A DNA stretch of 64,000 nt, from positions 1,116,001-1,180,000 of the forward strand of contig NZ_CP109178.1 of assembly GCF_036248255.1 (NCBI RefSeq). Direction: 5' to 3'. The stretch comes from Streptomyces sp. NBC_01717 (GTDB taxonomy: Bacteria > Actinomycetota > Actinomycetes > Streptomycetales > Streptomycetaceae). The translations under genes were made by a program, and so were the position numbers. Shown here in pieces: positions 8,060 through 15,792 of the stretch. Position 1 is the stretch's first letter. Every line of letters begins with the position of its first letter. A model generated the notes under the pieces. It made no database searches. It had not been told where the DNA came from and saw only the letters and a list, made by a program, of their open reading frames with translations.

Positions 8060-10213
8060 GTGATGCTCCCCGCCGCCTCCCAGCAGGCTCCGACAGCACC
8101 TACACCCGGCGAGAGGCCTCCGGACCGACCGCGTCGGCGGCGCTCCCAGCAGGGCGGGTTCTTCGATCCCGTACAGCTGGTGAAGTCCTTCCCCGAAGCA
8201 CTGCGCAAGTTGCACCCTCGGGCTCTGGTGAAGAACCCCGTGCTGTTCGTCGTCGCCGCCGGATCGGTGCTCACCACGCTCTCCGCGCTCATCCATCCGT
8301 CCGTCTTCACCTGGGTGATCAGCATCTGGCTGTGGCTGACGGTGATCTTCGCAAACCTCGCGGAGGCGGTCGCGGAGGGCCGCGGCAAGGCGCAGGCCGA
8401 GTCGCTGCGCAGGGCGCGCATGGACACCGTCGCCCTGCGGCTGCGCCACTGGCGGTACGGGACGGACCTGGCCCGCGCCGAGACCGAGGCCGTTGCCGCC
8501 ACCGACCTCCGGCTCTTCGACTTCGTCCTCGTCGAGGCGGGCGAGCTGATCCCCGCCGACGGCGATGTGGTCTACGGCATCGCGGCGGTCGACGAGTCCG
8601 CCGTCACCGGTGAATCCGCCCCCGTCATACGTGAGTCGGGCGGCGACCGCTCCGGCGTCACGGGCGGTACGACGGTGCTCTCCGACCGGCTCGTCGTACG
8701 CGTCACATCCCGTCCCGGACACTCCTTCATGGACCGGATGATCGCCTTGGTCGAGGGCGCACGGAGGCAGAAGACCCCGAACGAGATCGCCCTCAACATC
8801 CTGCTCGCCGCGCTGACCATCGTCTTCGTTCTGGTCGTCGTCACGCTCCAACCGATGGCCGCCTTCGCGAACGCCGCACAGTCCACGACCGTGCTGGTCG
8901 CGCTGCTCGTGACGCTCATCCCCACGACGATCGGTGCGCTGCTCTCCGCCATCGGCATCGCCGGCATGGACCGCCTGGTGCAACGCAACGTCCTGGCGAT
9001 GTCCGGCAGAGCGGTCGAAGCGGCCGGCGACGTCAACACCCTGCTCCTCGACAAGACCGGCACCATCACCCTCGGCAACCGCGAGGCAACCGGCTTCGTC
9101 CCGCTGCCCGGTGTCGATGAACTGATGCTCGCGGACGCGGCCCAGCTCTCCTCCCTCTCCGACGAGACGCCGGAGGGCCGGTCCGTCGTCGTCCTGGCGA
9201 AGGAGCGGTACGGGCTGCGGGCCCCGGCCGAAGGGGAGCTCGCCCACGCACAGTTCGTGGAGTTCAGCGCCCAGACCCGGATGAGCGGTATCGATATGCG
9301 ATGGGACAACGGGGCTGTCTGTCACATCCGCAAGGGCGCCGCGGCGCAGGTGATCAACTGGGTGGAGATCCGTGGTGGGGCCGTTCCGTCTCAAGCTGTC
9401 CAATGGTCCGACTCGATCGCCTCGAGCGGTGCTACGCCGCTGCTGGTCGCCGTCCACGACTGGGACGGGCCGCGAGTGCTCGGCATCATCCACCTCAAGG
9501 ATGTGGTCAAGGACGGCATCCGGGAACGCTTCGCGGAGCTGCGCCGCATGGGTATCCGCACGGTGATGATCACCGGCGACAATCCTCTGACCGCCAAGGC
9601 GATCGCCGAGGAGGCCGGCGTCGACGATTTCCTCGCCGATGCCACCCCCGAGGACAAACTCGCCCTGATCAAGCGTGAGCAGGAGGGTGGCAAGCTCGTC
9701 GCGATGACCGGTGACGGTACGAACGACGCGCCCGCGCTGGCTCAGGCGGACGTCGGCGTGGCGATGAACACCGGTACCTCGGCCGCCAAGGAGGCCGGGA
9801 ACATGGTGGACCTGGACTCCAACCCGACCAAGCTCATCGAGATCGTCGAGATCGGCAAGCAACTCCTCATAACCCGGGGGGCGTTGACGACGTTCTCGAT
9901 CACCAATGACGTGGCCAAGTATTTCGCGATCATCCCGGCCATGTTCACCGGCGTCTATCCCGGACTGGAAGCCCTCAACCTCATGGGCCTGCACAGTCCT
10001 ACCTCCGCGATCACCTCGGCGATCATCTTCAACGCGCTGATCATCGTGGCGCTGATCCCGCTCGCCCTGCGCGGCGTGCGCTACACCCCGGCGTCGGCGC
10101 ACGACCTCCTGCGCCGCAACCTCGCGGTGTACGGCCTGGGCGGTCTGGTGTTCCCGTTCATCGGCATCAAGCTGATCGACCTGCTGATCTCCACGATCCC
10201 CGGGCTCGGCTGA
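8060..10213 (+). CDS. Solitary KdpB-like P-type ATPase, no KdpA or KdpC partner
   Basis: This 717-residue protein is a full-length homologue of KdpB and very similar to the copy at 1647-3752. All catalytic motifs are intact: TGES, DKTGT (D at about residue 331), [11 protein letters not shown], and the membrane motif [12 protein letters not shown] with its Asp and Lys. It differs at the N-terminal extension, in a short insertion ([15 protein letters not shown]) before the actuator domain, and in part of the nucleotide-binding domain ([11 protein letters not shown]). No kdpF, kdpA or kdpC lies on either side. Since K+ selectivity resides in KdpA, it must borrow the neighbouring KdpA/C, act as a regulated alternative catalytic subunit, or do something else. 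GTG at 8060 or ATG at 8063 follow an AAGG site. Confidence 0.9.
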   Translation: MMLPAASQQAPTAPTPGERPPDRPRRRRSQQGGFFDPVQLVKSFPEALRKLHPRALVKNPVLFVVAAGSVLTTLSALIHPSVFTWVISIWLWLTVIFANLAEAVAEGRGKAQAESLRRARMDTVALRLRHWRYGTDLARAETEAVAATDLRLFDFVLVEAGELIPADGDVVYGIAAVDESAVTGESAPVIRESGGDRSGVTGGTTVLSDRLVVRVTSRPGHSFMDRMIALVEGARRQKTPNEIALNILLAALTIVFVLVVVTLQPMAAFANAAQSTTVLVALLVTLIPTTIGALLSAIGIAGMDRLVQRNVLAMSGRAVEAAGDVNTLLLDKTGTITLGNREATGFVPLPGVDELMLADAAQLSSLSDETPEGRSVVVLAKERYGLRAPAEGELAHAQFVEFSAQTRMSGIDMRWDNGAVCHIRKGAAAQVINWVEIRGGAVPSQAVQWSDSIASSGATPLLVAVHDWDGPRVLGIIHLKDVVKDGIRERFAELRRMGIRTVMITGDNPLTAKAIAEEAGVDDFLADATPEDKLALIKREQEGGKLVAMTGDGTNDAPALAQADVGVAMNTGTSAAKEAGNMVDLDSNPTKLIEIVEIGKQLLITRGALTTFSITNDVAKYFAIIPAMFTGVYPGLEALNLMGLHSPTSAITSAIIFNALIIVALIPLALRGVRYTPASAHDLLRRNLAVYGLGGLVFPFIGIKLIDLLISTIPGLG

Positions 10214-10534
10214 CCCGCATCAGAGGGGTGTCAGGAACAGCCGGGAGGTCTTGAGCCGTTGTCCGCGAGCCGATTGGATGGAGAGCGTGAACAGCGAGTG
10301 GCTCCTTCTCGACCGGCCGCCTCATCAGGCGTCGCCTCGTCGTATGCCCCGCTGCCCGGACACGCCGGCTTCCCTCCCCTACGCCTTCGGGGCGTAGGGG
10401 GAACCTCTGACGCGTAGTCCGTAGCCCTCGGGGCGCCGTGACCTGGTCCGGCGCCCCTTCGTCGTATCCGTGCACGCCCTACCCCTCCGCAAACGCGGCG
10501 GGCGGCGAAGCGTGCCCCGAGCCATGGATGGACC
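10214..10534. other. Intergenic region downstream of the orphan kdpB
   Basis: Apart from the strong hairpin at 10376-10400 nothing convincing is visible. The last 130 bp must carry the promoter of the SDR gene, but no clear -35/-10 pair stands out. Confidence 0.4.
10376..10400 (+). terminator. Perfect 10-bp hairpin with TTCGG loop
   Basis: CCCCTACGCC (10376-10385) pairs perfectly with GGCGTAGGGG (10391-10400) around TTCGG. It lies 163 bp after the orphan kdpB stop and before the SDR gene. It lacks a T tract, as is usual for Streptomyces terminators. Confidence 0.7.
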
Positions 10535-11344
10535 ATGTCCGACTCGAACCTTTCCTCCCGCACCGTCCTCGTCACCGGGGCCACCTCCGGCATCGGCTAC
10601 GAGACGGCACGGCTGCTCGCCGAGCGCGGTGCCACCGTCCTCGTACACGGCCGCACGGCCGAAGAGGCGCAGGCTGCCACCGACAAGCTCGTCTCCACTG
10701 CCGGCATCCCCGCCGAGCGCCTGCGCCCCTTCGGAGCGGACTTCTCCCGTCTCGAAGAGGTCGAACGACTCGCCCACCGAGTCGTCGTCGAGCACCCGCA
10801 CCTGGACGTACTCGTCAACAACGCGGCCATCGCCGCCCCCGAGCGTCACACCGTCACCGTGGACGGCAACGAAATCGCGTTCCAGGTCAACTTTCTGGCG
10901 CACTACCTGCTCACCAACCTGATGGGCGATGCGCTCACCAGCGAGCCGGGCGGACGCGTCGTCAACGTCTCCTCCTCCCTGCACCGCACCGGCTCCATCC
11001 AGTGGAGTGATCCCAACCGCGCTCGCCGCTACTCTCGCCTCGCGGCCTACGCCCAGTCCCAGCTGGCGCTCACCGTCTTCGCCGCGGACCCGCGCGTGAT
11101 TGCCGTCTCCATCCACCCCGGCATCTGCGACACCGCCCTGCTCCCGCTCTACGCCCACCACGGAGCCACCGCGTCCGACGGCGCCGCCCACGTCGTACGC
11201 CTCTGCGATCCGGCCACGGAAATCGTCAACGGCGCGTACTACGACTGCGACGAGCGCGTCGAGCCCGCTCCCGCCGCCACCGAAGGCCGCACGGTCCAAC
11301 GCCTCAACAAACTCGCCGATGTCCTCGTCGGCCAGCTCAACTGA
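10535..11344 (+). CDS. SDR-family oxidoreductase-like protein lacking the catalytic lysine
   Basis: This 269-residue protein has the Rossmann fold of short-chain dehydrogenases: nucleotide-binding motif TGATSGIG near residues 15-22, structural NNAAIA near 95, and the active-site region beginning with the serine run NVSSSLHRTG. The expected YxxxK motif reads YAQSQ, so the catalytic lysine is replaced by glutamine. The layout resembles retinol-dehydrogenase or WW-domain-oxidoreductase-like SDRs. Loss of the lysine suggests reduced or altered catalysis, or a binding role. The substrate cannot be told. A bL37-like small gene follows after 17 bp. Confidence 0.85.
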   Translation: MSDSNLSSRTVLVTGATSGIGYETARLLAERGATVLVHGRTAEEAQAATDKLVSTAGIPAERLRPFGADFSRLEEVERLAHRVVVEHPHLDVLVNNAAIAAPERHTVTVDGNEIAFQVNFLAHYLLTNLMGDALTSEPGGRVVNVSSSLHRTGSIQWSDPNRARRYSRLAAYAQSQLALTVFAADPRVIAVSIHPGICDTALLPLYAHHGATASDGAAHVVRLCDPATEIVNGAYYDCDERVEPAPAATEGRTVQRLNKLADVLVGQLN

Positions 11345-11361
11345 AGGGACCACGAACGTTC

Positions 11362-11439
11362 ATGTCGAAGCGCGCACGTAAGAAGAAGGCCCGCCGCAAG
11401 AGGAAGGCGAACCACGGCCGCAAGGCCAACGGGAGCTGA
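11362..11439 (+). CDS. bL37-like small ribosomal protein (25 residues)
   Basis: The frame encodes MSKRARKKKARRKRKANHGR followed by KANGS, extremely basic. The M-(S/A)KR-x-RKK pattern and the KANHG-(K/R) segment match the small actinobacterial large-subunit protein bL37 as I know it from mycobacterial ribosomes. The ATG follows GAAGGGA by about 12 nt. It starts 17 bp after the SDR stop and could be co-transcribed with it. Assignment rests on pattern recognition of a very short sequence. Confidence 0.65.
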   Translation: MSKRARKKKARRKRKANHGRKANGS

Positions 11440-11650
11440 ACCCGACCGGGGGCGGCCTGCCGACAGGGCGGGCCGCCCCGCGTCGAACTCGGCGGAATAT
11501 CCCGTGCTCCGGTGTGTATCGCACCGACTCCCCGGGGATACGGCCCGCCCCGAGACGCTCGCCGACCTTGCCGTAGGCCCGGTGCACCAGCTCGTATGCG
11601 GCGACCAGCACTGCCGCGGCGGATCGACGGCGAGACCGTGTGCTCAGTCC

Positions 11651-11936
11651 TCAAGGCCTCCGGCCTGAACCGGCGTCTTCGGGTCGTCGGCGCATACCCG
11701 CCCGGGTCGAAGTCGAACGCGAATGCGCCGTCTCCCGGTCGATCCGTTCGGACAACTGGCGGAGCGCGGTCGCCCCGCACAGCAGCGTTCCTCGCCCCAG
11801 GGACGAGCGGGCGCCCGCGTCCAGCAGCTGCCACAGGTGGGGATTGGCGATCAGCACCCGCGGGTCCACTTCGACACGTGCGCCATCCAGGTCGCGCAGT
11901 ACCAGGCGCAGCGAGACCCCGTCGGACCAGCGCACC
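11651..11936 (-). pseudogene. C-terminal part of a membrane protein gene interrupted by IS607-type element
   Basis: The frame reads RWSDGVSLRLVLRDLDGARV onward to ATALRQLSERIDRE. I recognise it as the C-terminal half of a common small Streptomyces membrane protein with a PH-like domain. The N-terminal half is at 14232-14576 on the same strand. The two halves join if the IS607-type element (11937-14231) is removed: the shared bases CGCACC occur at both junctions. The tail after RIDRE looks degenerate. No separate promoter or ribosome binding site is seen for this half. Confidence 0.75.
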
Positions 11937-12100
11937 GTTCCTAAAAACTGAGCGGGAGTGAGTCCTGTTGCCAGGACTCGTGCTCAGTCGCGTGTCCCGA
12001 ACGGTCTTGGGCACGCTGGTTCTCCGCTGTGACCGCACAGCCGGTCGCCGCCCTCTGGGGGCTGGTTCCGTTTCGTGTCCGGCGGAGTCCCTCACGCCCC
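11937..12100 (-). ncRNA. Putative TnpB-associated guide (omega/reRNA) scaffold at the right end
   Basis: TnpB elements make a guide RNA from the 3' end of tnpB and the element end. Here a nested hairpin ends the element: inner stem GAGTCCTG/CAGGACTC (11960-11967 with 11972-11979, GCAA loop in the RNA sense) and outer stem CTGAGC/GCTCAG (11948-11953 with 11982-11987), followed by a run of five U. The flanking host sequence from 11936 downward would then be the guide. The structure is seen; the RNA and its 5' limit are inferred. Confidence 0.4.
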
Positions 12101-13584
12101 CGGGTCCCTGGCTCGGCCTGGACGGTCCGATGCCCGCCACCATCGCTCTGGTGGTGGCGGGGCGGTTTCGTCCGTCGCCGGATCGGGTGCCCCAGGGCGC
12201 GCCTTCCGATCGCGATGCCCGCCGCGTCATGGCGGGTCATCGCACGTCGGCTGTTGGTCAGAGGCGTCTTCCAGTGCTCGGCGCCCCATTTCGTGGTGTA
12301 CGCGGCATCGACGGCGATCAGGGTGAGGCCGTGCTCGGCGGCCATGTTCACCAGCCGGGCCTTCACCTTGGCGGTGGGGATGCCGTGGATGAGATGACGG
12401 AACCGCTTCTTGCGGCCGAATTTCTCGCGTGTCTTCCCGTCGGAGAAGTCCAGGTCCTCGACCGCGATCGCGGTCACGCCGGCCCGGGTGGCCCAGCGCA
12501 GCAACTGGCTGAGCGCGTGGCGCAGCTGCGCGTCGCGATGGTCTGCCGAGCCGGTGAGGTTGTACGTGAACTGGTGAGGATTGCCGACCGGGTTGCCGTG
12601 CGTATCGAGTCGGTACGCGGCGAAGTGGTCGGCGTTCGTGTCCACGCCGACCAGCCCACCGGCGCGCGCGGCCTCCAGGGGGATTGCCTGGATGGCAGAC
12701 CGCTTCCAGGATGCCGTCAGGTACCAGCGGCCCCTGAGCACGTCGAGGTGGATCTCGTACGCGACGGCCCGGTTCGCGGTGATCCGGTCGGCCCATTCGG
12801 CGCCCCGGTACGGGAACGTGACGCGGGCAGACACGACGTAACGGCCATGCGGCGCGTTGGCCAGACACTCCAGCGGCTTCGGCAGCTTGATCGAGACTTC
12901 GCCGTCGGGGGTGACGCGGATCGTCTCGTTCCCGAACCGCTTCCCGGACTCACCGTCCGCGCTGAGGAACCAGCGGGCGGCTTCCCATCGCTCCCGCCAT
13001 CCGGTCTCGGTGAGCTGGGCGGCGGCCAGGTGATGACGGTTCCTGGCGAGCTTCTTCCCGCCGCGCACGACGTGCACCCGCCCGGTCGCAATGTCGTCCT
13101 CGACGGCCGCGAGGCGGGCCTTCAGGATGTGGAGGCGGCGGGACTTGTTAAACCACTCCGTCTGCGACCGGTACCCGCCGGGCTTCCCCTTCGTGCCCTT
13201 CTCCCCGACAGGGAGGGACAGGCGGTGCATGAGCATTCGCACGCCGTCGGCGAGCTTGTCGCGGTACGCGAACTGGCCGCGCCGGGCGAGCGCGTACTGT
13301 TCGTGGGTGCCCTTGGTGAGCGCACCGGCCCACCGCGACGACGACTGACGTGTCAGGTCCTGCTTGCGGGCTGCCCAGGTGTCGTTGGTGCGCTCGAAGC
13401 CGGCCTGCGAGTACCTGCCGAGGTCAGTGGCAGCAAGAGAGCCGAGGTGGCCACCGACCAGACGCAGGACTTCGTCGTCCTGGAGTGTGAGGCCTGCCAG
13501 CCGGTCACGGATCGCGACACCGGACGCCTCCTGGACCACGAACGGCTCCCGGACCGGACGCAACGGCGTCTTGTGCTCGTTCAC
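11941..13584 (-). CDS. tnpB: TnpB-family RNA-guided nuclease of IS607-type element
   Basis: This 547-residue protein is the accessory TnpB of the insertion element, a family whose members cut DNA guided by an RNA made from the element's end. The split RuvC catalytic residues are visible: D315 in VGVDTNAD, E376 in AVEDLDFS, and D453 in TRHDAAGIAIG. Between the second and third sites, where TnpB normally has a CxxC...CxxC zinc ribbon, the sequence reads VDAAYTTKWGAEHWKTPL and has no cysteines. The N-terminal half carries the variable helical domains. The C-terminal 80 residues are rich in Arg, Gly and Gln and overlap the presumed guide-RNA scaffold. Its ATG overlaps the recombinase stop (ATGA). 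Confidence 0.9.
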   Translation of the reverse strand: MNEHKTPLRPVREPFVVQEASGVAIRDRLAGLTLQDDEVLRLVGGHLGSLAATDLGRYSQAGFERTNDTWAARKQDLTRQSSSRWAGALTKGTHEQYALARRGQFAYRDKLADGVRMLMHRLSLPVGEKGTKGKPGGYRSQTEWFNKSRRLHILKARLAAVEDDIATGRVHVVRGGKKLARNRHHLAAAQLTETGWRERWEAARWFLSADGESGKRFGNETIRVTPDGEVSIKLPKPLECLANAPHGRYVVSARVTFPYRGAEWADRITANRAVAYEIHLDVLRGRWYLTASWKRSAIQAIPLEAARAGGLVGVDTNADHFAAYRLDTHGNPVGNPHQFTYNLTGSADHRDAQLRHALSQLLRWATRAGVTAIAVEDLDFSDGKTREKFGRKKRFRHLIHGIPTAKVKARLVNMAAEHGLTLIAVDAAYTTKWGAEHWKTPLTNSRRAMTRHDAAGIAIGRRALGHPIRRRTKPPRHHQSDGGGHRTVQAEPGTRGREGLRRTRNGTSPQRAATGCAVTAENQRAQDRSGHATEHESWQQDSLPLSF

Positions 13585-14174
13585 TGCGCGGCCGCCTCCA
13601 GCGCCTTCTGCGCGCGGTTCCTAGCGGATCGGCGCCCGTACAGGCGGGCACAGAACGAGGTCGGCACCTCGGTCATGTCGCGGACCAGGTCGTCCTCGAC
13701 CTCGCCGTCATCCAAGATGACCAGGCGGCGGCCGTGGGCGGCCAGGGCGGCCTCGACAAGTTCGACGTTCATCCGCCCGAAGCGGTCCTTGTGCTCGACG
13801 ACCACGGTCGTCACATCCGGGTCGGCCAGCAGGCGACGGACCTTCACCCGCCCGCCGTTCATGCCCGAGGCGATCTCCGACTCCACACGCACCACACGGT
13901 GCCCGGCCTTGGCCGCCCACTCCATGATCCGGGCCCTCTGCCGCTCCAGATCGGCCTTCTGGTCGTGAGACGAGACCCGGGCGTACAGGCCCACACCACC
14001 GACGACATCAACGGCCTGGTTGGCCTCGATGTTCACCAGGATCGTGCGCGGACCCACCCGCATCGCAGGCACTGGCAGCGTTCCCTCACGAAACCAGCGG
14101 CGCGCGGTCTGCGGATGGACGCCCTGCGCCTTCGCCCACTCGGTCAGATTCACATTCTCGACGGTAGAGAGCAC
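13581..14174 (-). CDS. tnpA: IS607-type serine recombinase (transposase)
   Basis: This 197-residue recombinase should cut and rejoin element ends through a 5' phosphoserine link. An N-terminal MerR-like helix-turn-helix (residues 8-50, VHPQTARRWFREG) precedes the small resolvase catalytic domain, the domain order that defines IS607 enzymes. The active-site motif YARVSSHDQ places the nucleophile at S68 with R66. A second motif is VVVEHKDRFGR, with the conserved D-R-x-x-R. The start is GTG at 14174 preceded by GGGTGA. The length is typical. Confidence 0.93.
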   Translation of the reverse strand: MLSTVENVNLTEWAKAQGVHPQTARRWFREGTLPVPAMRVGPRTILVNIEANQAVDVVGGVGLYARVSSHDQKADLERQRARIMEWAAKAGHRVVRVESEIASGMNGGRVKVRRLLADPDVTTVVVEHKDRFGRMNVELVEAALAAHGRRLVILDDGEVEDDLVRDMTEVPTSFCARLYGRRSARNRAQKALEAAAQ

Positions 14175-14231
14175 TCACCCATGAACGCTAATAATCACTC
14201 ACGCTTCACTAAAACGAGTGCAGTTCGCACC

Positions 14232-14576
14232 CCCACCAGGCTGTCCGTTCGCACCCGACGCCTGCGCAGCAGACTGCGGGAAGCCAGCCAGCCCTCCCCC
14301 GCGGTCACCCGCGGCGGCCGCGGTCACCCGCGGCGGCACCAGCACCACGAGCAGCAGGACAGCGAGCGCAACCCACATGAGGGCGCGCAACCCAGTAAGT
14401 CGGCCGGATCCCACGTCGATCAGTAGCAGCAGTCCCAGAAGCAACGCGGAGCAGCCGCAGGCGGCCCGTAGCTCAGCGGTCCAGCCGTCATCCGACGCGG
14501 ACGTTCCTGGGGGCTCACCGCGGTCGGCATCGCGTTCGGGCGCACATTGAGTGACATATCGTCCGATAAGGCCCAC
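14232..14576 (-). pseudogene. N-terminal part of the interrupted membrane protein gene, with frameshift
   Basis: In one frame the sequence gives two membrane helices (SALLLGLLLLIDV and ALMWVALAVLLLVVLVP) ending in PPRVTA. It then shifts by +1, and the new frame reads GEGWLASRSLLRRRRVRTDS then LVGVR before the insertion element. The shift is explained by a 19-bp tandem duplication at 14300-14337; removing one copy restores a single frame. The C-terminal half is at 11651-11936. GTG at 14576 is a possible start, without a good ribosome binding site. The gene is broken twice. Confidence 0.75.
14300..14337. repeat. 19-bp perfect tandem duplication causing a frameshift
   Basis: CGCGGTCACCCGCGGCGGC occurs at 14300-14318 and again at 14319-14337 without a spacer or mismatch. 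Nineteen bases shift the frame by one, which inactivates the host membrane-protein gene independently of the insertion element. Confidence 0.95.
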
Positions 14577-15036
14577 GCTAGACAGGTTCGCGGACCCCGG
14601 CAGGCCATTGATGCACCGCTGACGCGGCACACGGCAGCTTTGACGCCGCCCTGACCGTCTCCGTCGGAGAACGCGTGAAGAGATCGCCACCTCGGCCGGG
14701 AACACGCCGTCCCCTGACAGGACCCGCCGAACACGGACAGGCCCGAGCAGCGAGGAGAGGTGGGCCAGGCGCCGAGATGCCGAATCTCCGACGAGGGCAT
14801 ACCGTCCATTTGGCTCGTAGTGCGCCATGGGAGGTGCTGATGTCTGCTCTCACCGTGATCGGTTACGACGGCGCCAGAGGTGACGACCGGCCTCACGCGC
14901 CCGTCAACCGCGTGAGCCTTGTCCCGATCGCGCTCCGTCCCTTCTGATGCCTGTGCCGTCCCACTGGCGGAAGCCGGGTCGCACTCAGCACCACACGCCC
15001 GCCGCGTCCGCCCCACGGGCCGGCGGAGTCGACAGG
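14577..15036. other. Gene-poor stretch upstream of a secreted-protein gene
   Basis: Besides the 35-codon frame at 14840-14947 there is no convincing gene. The promoter of the secreted protein at 15037 should lie in the last 100 bp. Bases 14549-14571, just left of this stretch, carry a motif (ACATATCGTCCGAT) seen again upstream of the nitrile hydratase genes. Confidence 0.4.
14840..14947 (+). pseudogene. Possible remnant of a universal stress protein N-terminus
   Basis: An ATG preceded by GGAGGTGCTG opens a 35-codon frame beginning MSALTVIGYDGARGDDRPHA. The first strand and the GYDG turn resemble the start of UspA proteins (xxVVGYDGS), but the homology stops after about 15 residues. Either a decayed gene or coincidence; the good ribosome binding site favours a real start. 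Confidence 0.3.
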
Positions 15037-15675
15037 ATGTCCTCCCGAGTCGTGCGGGCATTCACTCGGACAGTGGGCCGTGCCGCCTTGTTCACCCTGC
15101 TCGGTACGACGCTGATGGTCACCGCGCTCCCGCCCGCTGCGCACGCCGGGGCACGCCCGGCCGCTCCCACTGTTCAGCGGAGTGACCAGAGCTCGGGCGG
15201 CCCCGGGCATACGCCCGACGAGTGCAACGCGGATCCTGCTTCGTGCCACGGCTCGAACCGGCTGTACCAGTACATCTACTCCCTCGGGATCCACCCCTTC
15301 ACCAGCCCTCACGATGTGCGCAAGCAGCTCACCGGAAACTTCTGGCTGTTCTCGGTGCGCGGCGCATGTCCCACCCGGATCCGCGCGAAGGACGAGTGCG
15401 AATTGCTGGGTGGAAACCCGGTCCGGGTGGAAGCCATCGAGTACGACTACCTTCAGATCGCGACCCTGCCCGGCCACGTTCTGGGTGACGGCCTGCACAT
15501 CCGCTTCACCTTCACCCGCAGTCTCGGCTTCCACTACCTGATGGTGACTGCCTGGCAGAACAGACCGACCGCCTGCACCGAGAAGACACTGTGCAATGTG
15601 GCAAGCCGTGCGGGTGCCTGGGCATTGTGGCGAGTCCTCTCCGAGACGCTGGCGATATCGGCCTACCTCGCCTGA
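15037..15675 (+). CDS. Secreted protein of unknown function
   Basis: ATG at 15037 gives 212 residues with a clear Sec signal peptide: basic MSSRVVRAFTR, a hydrophobic core ALFTLLGTTLMVTAL, and an AHA-G-like cleavage site near residue 33. The mature part contains about six cysteines (in pairs such as ECNADPASC and ACPTRIRAKDEC), suggesting disulfides after export. I recognise no family. The longer upstream frame lacks a signal sequence at its start. It converges on the TPP-enzyme gene. Confidence 0.8.
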   Translation: MSSRVVRAFTRTVGRAALFTLLGTTLMVTALPPAAHAGARPAAPTVQRSDQSSGGPGHTPDECNADPASCHGSNRLYQYIYSLGIHPFTSPHDVRKQLTGNFWLFSVRGACPTRIRAKDECELLGGNPVRVEAIEYDYLQIATLPGHVLGDGLHIRFTFTRSLGFHYLMVTAWQNRPTACTEKTLCNVASRAGAWALWRVLSETLAISAYLA

Positions 15676-15792
15676 CGCACCGAACGGCCGGCCCAGACTT
15701 CGCGGACATCGCGGACAGGACGGGGCACACACGTCTCCCCCGGTTCACCGCTGTCCGGCTTCACCATGGCGCTTACGTCACTGTGTCGGCCG

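Larger units (their letters stand above)
11937..14231 (-). mobile_element. IS607-type insertion sequence (tnpA serine recombinase + tnpB)
   Basis: The element is about 2295 bp. Its limits come from the host gene it interrupts: CGCACC occurs at 11931-11936 and again at 14226-14231, and removing everything between joins the two gene halves. The exact break lies somewhere within that shared 6 bp. There are no terminal inverted repeats, as expected for IS607. Both ends carry similar short stretches in the leftward sense (left CTCGTTTTAGTGAA, right CTCAGTTTTTAGGAA), possibly recombinase contacts. It contains tnpA (13581-14174) and tnpB (11941-13584), overlapping by 4 nt. Confidence 0.88.

Noticed and set aside
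11351..11364. GAACGTTC palindrome before the bL37-like gene as a LacI operator
   Set aside because: Only an 8-bp core, outer positions do not fit the LacI pattern and it overlaps the start codon.
11360..11611. Minus-strand frame with VAAYELVHRAYGKVGERLGA
   Set aside because: Overlaps the bL37-like gene, no known family and no ribosome binding site; not called as a gene.
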